Part shown: positions 60,621 to 64,000 of the stretch, in pieces | How positions within the stretch are numbered: the first letter of the stretch is position 1 | How the letters are laid out: every line of letters begins with the position of its first letter | DNA from: Sphingomonas bisphenolicum | GTDB taxonomy: Bacteria; Pseudomonadota; Alphaproteobacteria; Sphingomonadales; Sphingomonadaceae | Direction: 5' to 3' | NCBI RefSeq assembly: GCF_024349785.1 | Contig: NZ_AP018817.1 | Location: 2,263,501 to 2,327,500, forward strand | Length of the DNA stretch: 64,000 nt | Notes under the pieces: model-generated | Told to the model about the DNA's origin: nothing | The model's database searches: none | The model's input: only the letters and a program-made list of their open reading frames with translations | Translations under genes and position numbers: made by a program

Positions 60621-60995
60621 TTGGTCGATCTTGCCCAATATCTGCCGATCCTGATCTTTCTCGGGGTCGCACTGCTGCTCTCCGGCACCTTCGTCTTCCT
60701 GCCGATGCTGGTGGGTCGGCTGACCGGCGCGCACAAGCCCGAACCGGCCAAGCTCAGCGAGTATGAATGCGGCTTCCCCGCGTTCGAAGAGCCGCGCAGC
60801 CAGTTCGACGTGCGCTTCTATCTGGTCGCCATCCTCTTCATCATCTTCGATCTTGAAGCGGCGTTCCTGTTTCCCTGGGCGGTAAGCCTCGACCAGATCG
60901 GCTGGGCCGGCTGGGCGACGATGATGATCTTCATAGCGGAGCTGGTGCTTGGCCTCGTCTATGCGTGGAAGAAGGGAGCACTCGATTGGGAGTAG
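60621..60995 (+). CDS. nuoA: NADH-quinone oxidoreductase subunit A
   Basis: A 124-residue complex I membrane subunit with three helices. The loop [21 protein letters not shown] holds the conserved Cys, and [11 protein letters not shown] is in the second helix. The TTG start at 60621 has CAGGGGA upstream. First gene of the nuo operon. Confidence 0.96.
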   Translation: MVDLAQYLPILIFLGVALLLSGTFVFLPMLVGRLTGAHKPEPAKLSEYECGFPAFEEPRSQFDVRFYLVAILFIIFDLEAAFLFPWAVSLDQIGWAGWATMMIFIAELVLGLVYAWKKGALDWE

Positions 60996-61540
60996 AACTC
61001 TATAACCCTGCGCCCGGCACCTTGCCCCCGCAGGGCACGCAGCCCGATCAGGACTTTTTCAACGCGCTGAACGGCGAAGTGAATGACAAGGGTTTCCTGG
61101 TCACCTCGACCGAAGACCTGTTCACCTGGGCGCGTACCGGTTCGCTCTGGTGGATGACCTTTGGCCTGGCCTGCTGCGCGGTCGAGATGATCCACGTCAA
61201 CATGCCGCGTTACGACATGGAGCGCTTCGGCGCCGCGCCGCGCGCGTCCCCGCGCCAGTCGGACGTGATGATCGTCGCAGGCACGCTCTGCAACAAGATG
61301 GCCCCGGCGTTGCGCAAGGTTTACGACCAGATGTCCAACCCGAAATATGTGATTTCGATGGGCAGCTGCGCCAATGGCGGCGGCTATTATCATTATAGCT
61401 ATTCGGTCGTGCGTGGCTGCGACCGCATCGTGCCGGTCGACATCTATGTGCCGGGTTGCCCGCCGACCGCCGAAGCCCTGCTATATGGCGTGATGCAGTT
61501 GCAGCGGAAAATCCGCCGTATCGGGACGATCGAGCGCTAA
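60986..61540 (+). CDS. nuoB: NADH-quinone oxidoreductase subunit B
   Basis: A 184-residue peripheral-arm subunit that binds cluster N2. The ligands are in [12 protein letters not shown] (paired Cys), [10 protein letters not shown] and [10 protein letters not shown]. The start is TTG at 60986 (Leu in the frame, read as Met), overlapping nuoA by 10 nt, with AAGGGAG 8 nt upstream. The ORF upstream of it has no conserved N-terminus. Confidence 0.96.
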   Translation: MGVELYNPAPGTLPPQGTQPDQDFFNALNGEVNDKGFLVTSTEDLFTWARTGSLWWMTFGLACCAVEMIHVNMPRYDMERFGAAPRASPRQSDVMIVAGTLCNKMAPALRKVYDQMSNPKYVISMGSCANGGGYYHYSYSVVRGCDRIVPVDIYVPGCPPTAEALLYGVMQLQRKIRRIGTIER

Positions 61541-61541
61541 T

Positions 61542-62336
61542 ATGGGACATTCCGCACCCAAGATCGCGACCATCGACGGGATCGCCGAGGAAATCGCCGC
61601 CCTGCTGGGAGCGATGCTGATCGACACCGTCGATCATGCCGACGAACTGACCTTTATCGTCGTGCGCGACGATCTGGTGAACGCCATGGTCGCACTGCGC
61701 GACATGGCGCACTATCAGCAGCTAATGGAAATCGCCGGCGTCGATTATCCCGATCGCCCGGAGCGGTTCGAGGTCGCCTATCATCTGCTCAGCGTCACGC
61801 GGAATCACCGTATTCGTGTGAAGGTATCGACCGATGAAGATACGCCGGTCCCCACCGTCACGCATCTCTGGCCGGTCGCCGGCTGGCTGGAGCGCGAAGT
61901 GTTCGACATGTACGGCGTCGTCTTCGACGGCAATACCGACCTGCGCCGCATCCTGACCGACTATGGCTTCAAGGGGCATCCGCAGCGCAAGGACTTCCCG
62001 CTGACCGGCTATGTCGAGCTGCGCTATTCCGAAGAGGATAAGCGCGTCGTCTATGAGCCGGTGAAGCTGGCCCAGGATTTCCGCAGCTTCGACTTCATGA
62101 GCCCGTGGGAAGGCGCGCAATATGTGCTGCCCGGCGACGAAAAGGCCGCTGCGCCTGTTGCTCCGGCTGCAACCGCCGCTGCTCCGACGCCCAAGGTGAC
62201 GGAGAAGAAGGGCGAGAGCGGGGCGGGTGAGCCGACCGATAGCAAGGCGAAGGAAAAGTCGGCGGATGCGCCGGCCAAGCCCGCTGCGGCCACCGATGAA
62301 GGCAAAGGTGCAGCCAAGCCGGAGGACAAGGCATAA
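61542..62336 (+). CDS. nuoC: NADH-quinone oxidoreductase subunit C, with long charged tail
   Basis: A 264-residue subunit. The conserved core ([59 protein letters not shown]) ends near residue 205. The last about 60 residues are Ala/Pro/Lys/Glu-rich ([20 protein letters not shown]) and have no counterpart in the usual ~200-residue proteins. It is not fused to NuoD here. Start one base after nuoB; the last base overlaps nuoD. Confidence 0.95.
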   Translation: MGHSAPKIATIDGIAEEIAALLGAMLIDTVDHADELTFIVVRDDLVNAMVALRDMAHYQQLMEIAGVDYPDRPERFEVAYHLLSVTRNHRIRVKVSTDEDTPVPTVTHLWPVAGWLEREVFDMYGVVFDGNTDLRRILTDYGFKGHPQRKDFPLTGYVELRYSEEDKRVVYEPVKLAQDFRSFDFMSPWEGAQYVLPGDEKAAAPVAPAATAAAPTPKVTEKKGESGAGEPTDSKAKEKSADAPAKPAAATDEGKGAAKPEDKA

Positions 62337-63571
62337 TGTCCGATTATCTGGAAAAGCTGGATCATCAGATCAACGCGGACGATCCGTCCTACGGCGATAC
62401 CGAAATCCAGAATTACACGATCAACTTCGGTCCGCAGCATCCTGCAGCCCACGGTGTGCTGCGTCTGGTCATGGAACTGGACGGTGAAATCGTCGAGCGC
62501 TGCGACCCGCATGTCGGCCTGCTGCATCGCGGCACCGAAAAGCTGATCGAATATAAGACCTATATGCAGGCGCTGCCCTATTTCGACCGGCTGGACTATT
62601 GTTCGCCGCTCGGCATGGAGCATAGCTATGTTCTGGCGGTCGAAAAGCTGCTGAACCTGGAAGTGCCGCTGCGTGCGCAATATCTGCGTGTGTTTTTCGC
62701 GGAACTGACCCGCATCTGCAATCACATGCTGAACCTCGGATCGCATGTGATGGACGTCGGTGCGATGACGCCGAACCTGTGGCTGTTCGAAATCCGCGAG
62801 GATTGCCTCAACTTCTTCGAACGCGCGTCGGGCGCCCGTATGCATTCGGCCTATTTCCGGCCAGGCGGCGTGCACCAGGACGTGCCGCTCAAGCTGCTGA
62901 CCGATATCGCCGACTGGCTCGACGGTCGCTTGCCACGCCTGTTCGAGGATGCGATCAGCCTGGTGGCCGACAACCGCATCTTCAAGCAGCGCAATGTCGA
63001 CATCGCGATCGTGTCGAAGGAAGACGCGCTGAAATGGGGCTTTTCCGGTCCCATGATCCGCGGGTCGGGCATCCCTTGGGATATCCGCAAGTCGCAGCCT
63101 TATGACGTGTATGATCGGATGGAATTCGACGTGCCTGTTGGCACAGCCTTCGACTGCTACGACCGGTTCATGGTCCGCGTCGAGGAAGTCCGCCAGTCCG
63201 CCCGCATCATGAAGCAGTGCCTGAACGAAATGCCCGAAGGCCCGATCGCCAGCTTCGACCGCAAGGTGTCGCCGCCCAAGCGCGGCGAGATGAAGCGCTC
63301 GATGGAAGCGCTGATCCATCATTTCAAGCTCTATACCGAGGGCTTCCATGTGCCCGCAGGCGAAGTCTATGTGGCGACCGAAAGCCCCAAGGGCGAATTC
63401 GGCGTCTATCTGGTCAGCGACGGCAGCAACAAGCCCTATCGCTGCAAGATACGCCCGACCGCCTTCAGCCACCTGCAGGCGATGGATTTCATGATGAAGG
63501 GCCACATGCTGGCCGACACCACCGCTGTCCTCGGCGCCATGGACATCGTGTTTGGAGAGTGTGACCGCTAA
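62336..63571 (+). CDS. nuoD: NADH-quinone oxidoreductase subunit D
   Basis: A 411-residue 49-kDa-type subunit of the quinone-binding site. Hallmarks: [57 protein letters not shown] and [20 protein letters not shown]. It binds the Q site with NuoB. The stop overlaps the nuoE start. Confidence 0.97.
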   Translation: MSDYLEKLDHQINADDPSYGDTEIQNYTINFGPQHPAAHGVLRLVMELDGEIVERCDPHVGLLHRGTEKLIEYKTYMQALPYFDRLDYCSPLGMEHSYVLAVEKLLNLEVPLRAQYLRVFFAELTRICNHMLNLGSHVMDVGAMTPNLWLFEIREDCLNFFERASGARMHSAYFRPGGVHQDVPLKLLTDIADWLDGRLPRLFEDAISLVADNRIFKQRNVDIAIVSKEDALKWGFSGPMIRGSGIPWDIRKSQPYDVYDRMEFDVPVGTAFDCYDRFMVRVEEVRQSARIMKQCLNEMPEGPIASFDRKVSPPKRGEMKRSMEALIHHFKLYTEGFHVPAGEVYVATESPKGEFGVYLVSDGSNKPYRCKIRPTAFSHLQAMDFMMKGHMLADTTAVLGAMDIVFGECDR

Positions 63572-64000
63572 TGGCTGACGCAGTGCATATCCCGGACGAG
63601 GCCGAAACCCGTGCGCGCTGGGGCGCGTTCGAGTGGACCGCTGAAAATGCCGAACAGGCCAAAAAGGTCATTGCGCGCTACCCCGCCGGGCGCCAGCAGT
63701 CGGCGGTGATGCCGCTACTCGACCTGGCCCAGCGTCAGGTTGGTGCGGAAACGCAGACCAACGGCTGGCTGCCCGTGCCGGTGATGGAGTATATCGGGCG
63801 TCAGCTCGATATGCCCTATATGCGCGTCTATGAGGTCGCGACCTTCTACACCATGTATAATCTGGCCCCGGTCGGCCGCTATCATGTGCAGGTGTGCGGT
63901 ACGACGCCGTGCATGTTGCGTGGATCTGACGACGTGTTTTCGGCGTGCAAGAACAAGGGTCTGGTCAAGGGCGGCACGACCCCCGACGGCCTGTTCACTC
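63571..64000 (+). CDS. nuoE: NADH-quinone oxidoreductase subunit E (5' part)
   Basis: The first 143 codons of the 24-kDa thioredoxin-like subunit, cut by the window end. The segment YMRVYEVATFYTMYNLAPVG and the first ligand pair VCGTTPCM of the [2Fe-2S] cluster N1a are visible. The last two cysteines lie outside the window. The start shares a base with the nuoD stop (TAATG). Confidence 0.95.
   Translation, partial: MADAVHIPDEAETRARWGAFEWTAENAEQAKKVIARYPAGRQQSAVMPLLDLAQRQVGAETQTNGWLPVPVMEYIGRQLDMPYMRVYEVATFYTMYNLAPVGRYHVQVCGTTPCMLRGSDDVFSACKNKGLVKGGTTPDGLFT

Overview
The window comes from a high-GC alphaproteobacterium of the Sphingomonadaceae, most like Sphingobium or Sphingomonas. This rests on protein style, an alphaproteobacterial LexA box (GAAC-N7-GAAC), the imuA-imuB-dnaE2 cassette, sphingomonad-type intergenic repeats and many TTG/GTG starts. 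It is chromosomal and contains housekeeping genes. I see no phage genes, insertion sequence, integrase or CRISPR array. The genus is inferred from general familiarity, not from a search.

Layout. 0-2.3 kb: an acyl-CoA catabolism locus (phosphotransferase-like protein, acyl-CoA dehydrogenase, a 20-codon remnant of an SDR gene) facing a TetR regulator across a palindromic operator. 2.3-3.7 kb: an FAD/NAD(P)-binding oxidoreductase. 3.8-20.4 kb: a large organosulfur-scavenging island. It has three sulfonate/taurine-type ABC binding proteins but only one permease and one ATPase, three flavin-dependent monooxygenases (SfnB/DszC-like, SsuD-like, DszA/NtaA-like), a cysteine-dioxygenase-like cupin, a three-domain rhodanese, a D-2-hydroxyacid dehydrogenase, a class II aldolase, a peroxiredoxin-like protein, a TonB receptor and a LysR regulator. 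20.4-26.1 kb: the SOS mutasome imuA-imuB-dnaE2 behind a perfect LexA box. 26.1-27.4 kb: a spermidine-synthase-fold protein and a small 3'-5' exoribonuclease.

27.4-38.2 kb: an eight-gene minus-strand operon combining a MoxR ATPase, DUF58 (VWA) protein, BatA-like and DUF4175-like membrane proteins and a DUF4159 protein with a TldD/TldE protease pair. The TldD carries a Tat signal and its partner does not. 38.3-46.1 kb: tRNA-Pro, a RadC/JAB remnant-like protein, thymidylate synthase, branched-chain 2-oxoacid dehydrogenase E1alpha-E1beta-E2, an AI-2E family permease and three tandem tRNA-Asp. 46.1-48.7 kb: aquaporin Z, a DUF2842 protein, 5-formyl-THF cyclo-ligase, 6S RNA and zapA in the classical zapA-6S-cyclo-ligase order.

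48.9-56.6 kb: central carbon genes tkt, gap, pgk, (an MFS exporter), class I fba and thiE. 56.7-60.5 kb: an L,D-transpeptidase, an M23 peptidase, EF-P, a small secreted protein and an inositol monophosphatase. 60.6-64 kb: the start of the nuoABCDE complex I operon, running off the window end.

The two regions that look most like incompletely described systems are the sulfur island (one importer shared by several binding proteins, monooxygenases without an obvious flavin reductase, a dioxygenase-rhodanese pair) and the MoxR-DUF58-DUF4159-TldD/TldE envelope operon.
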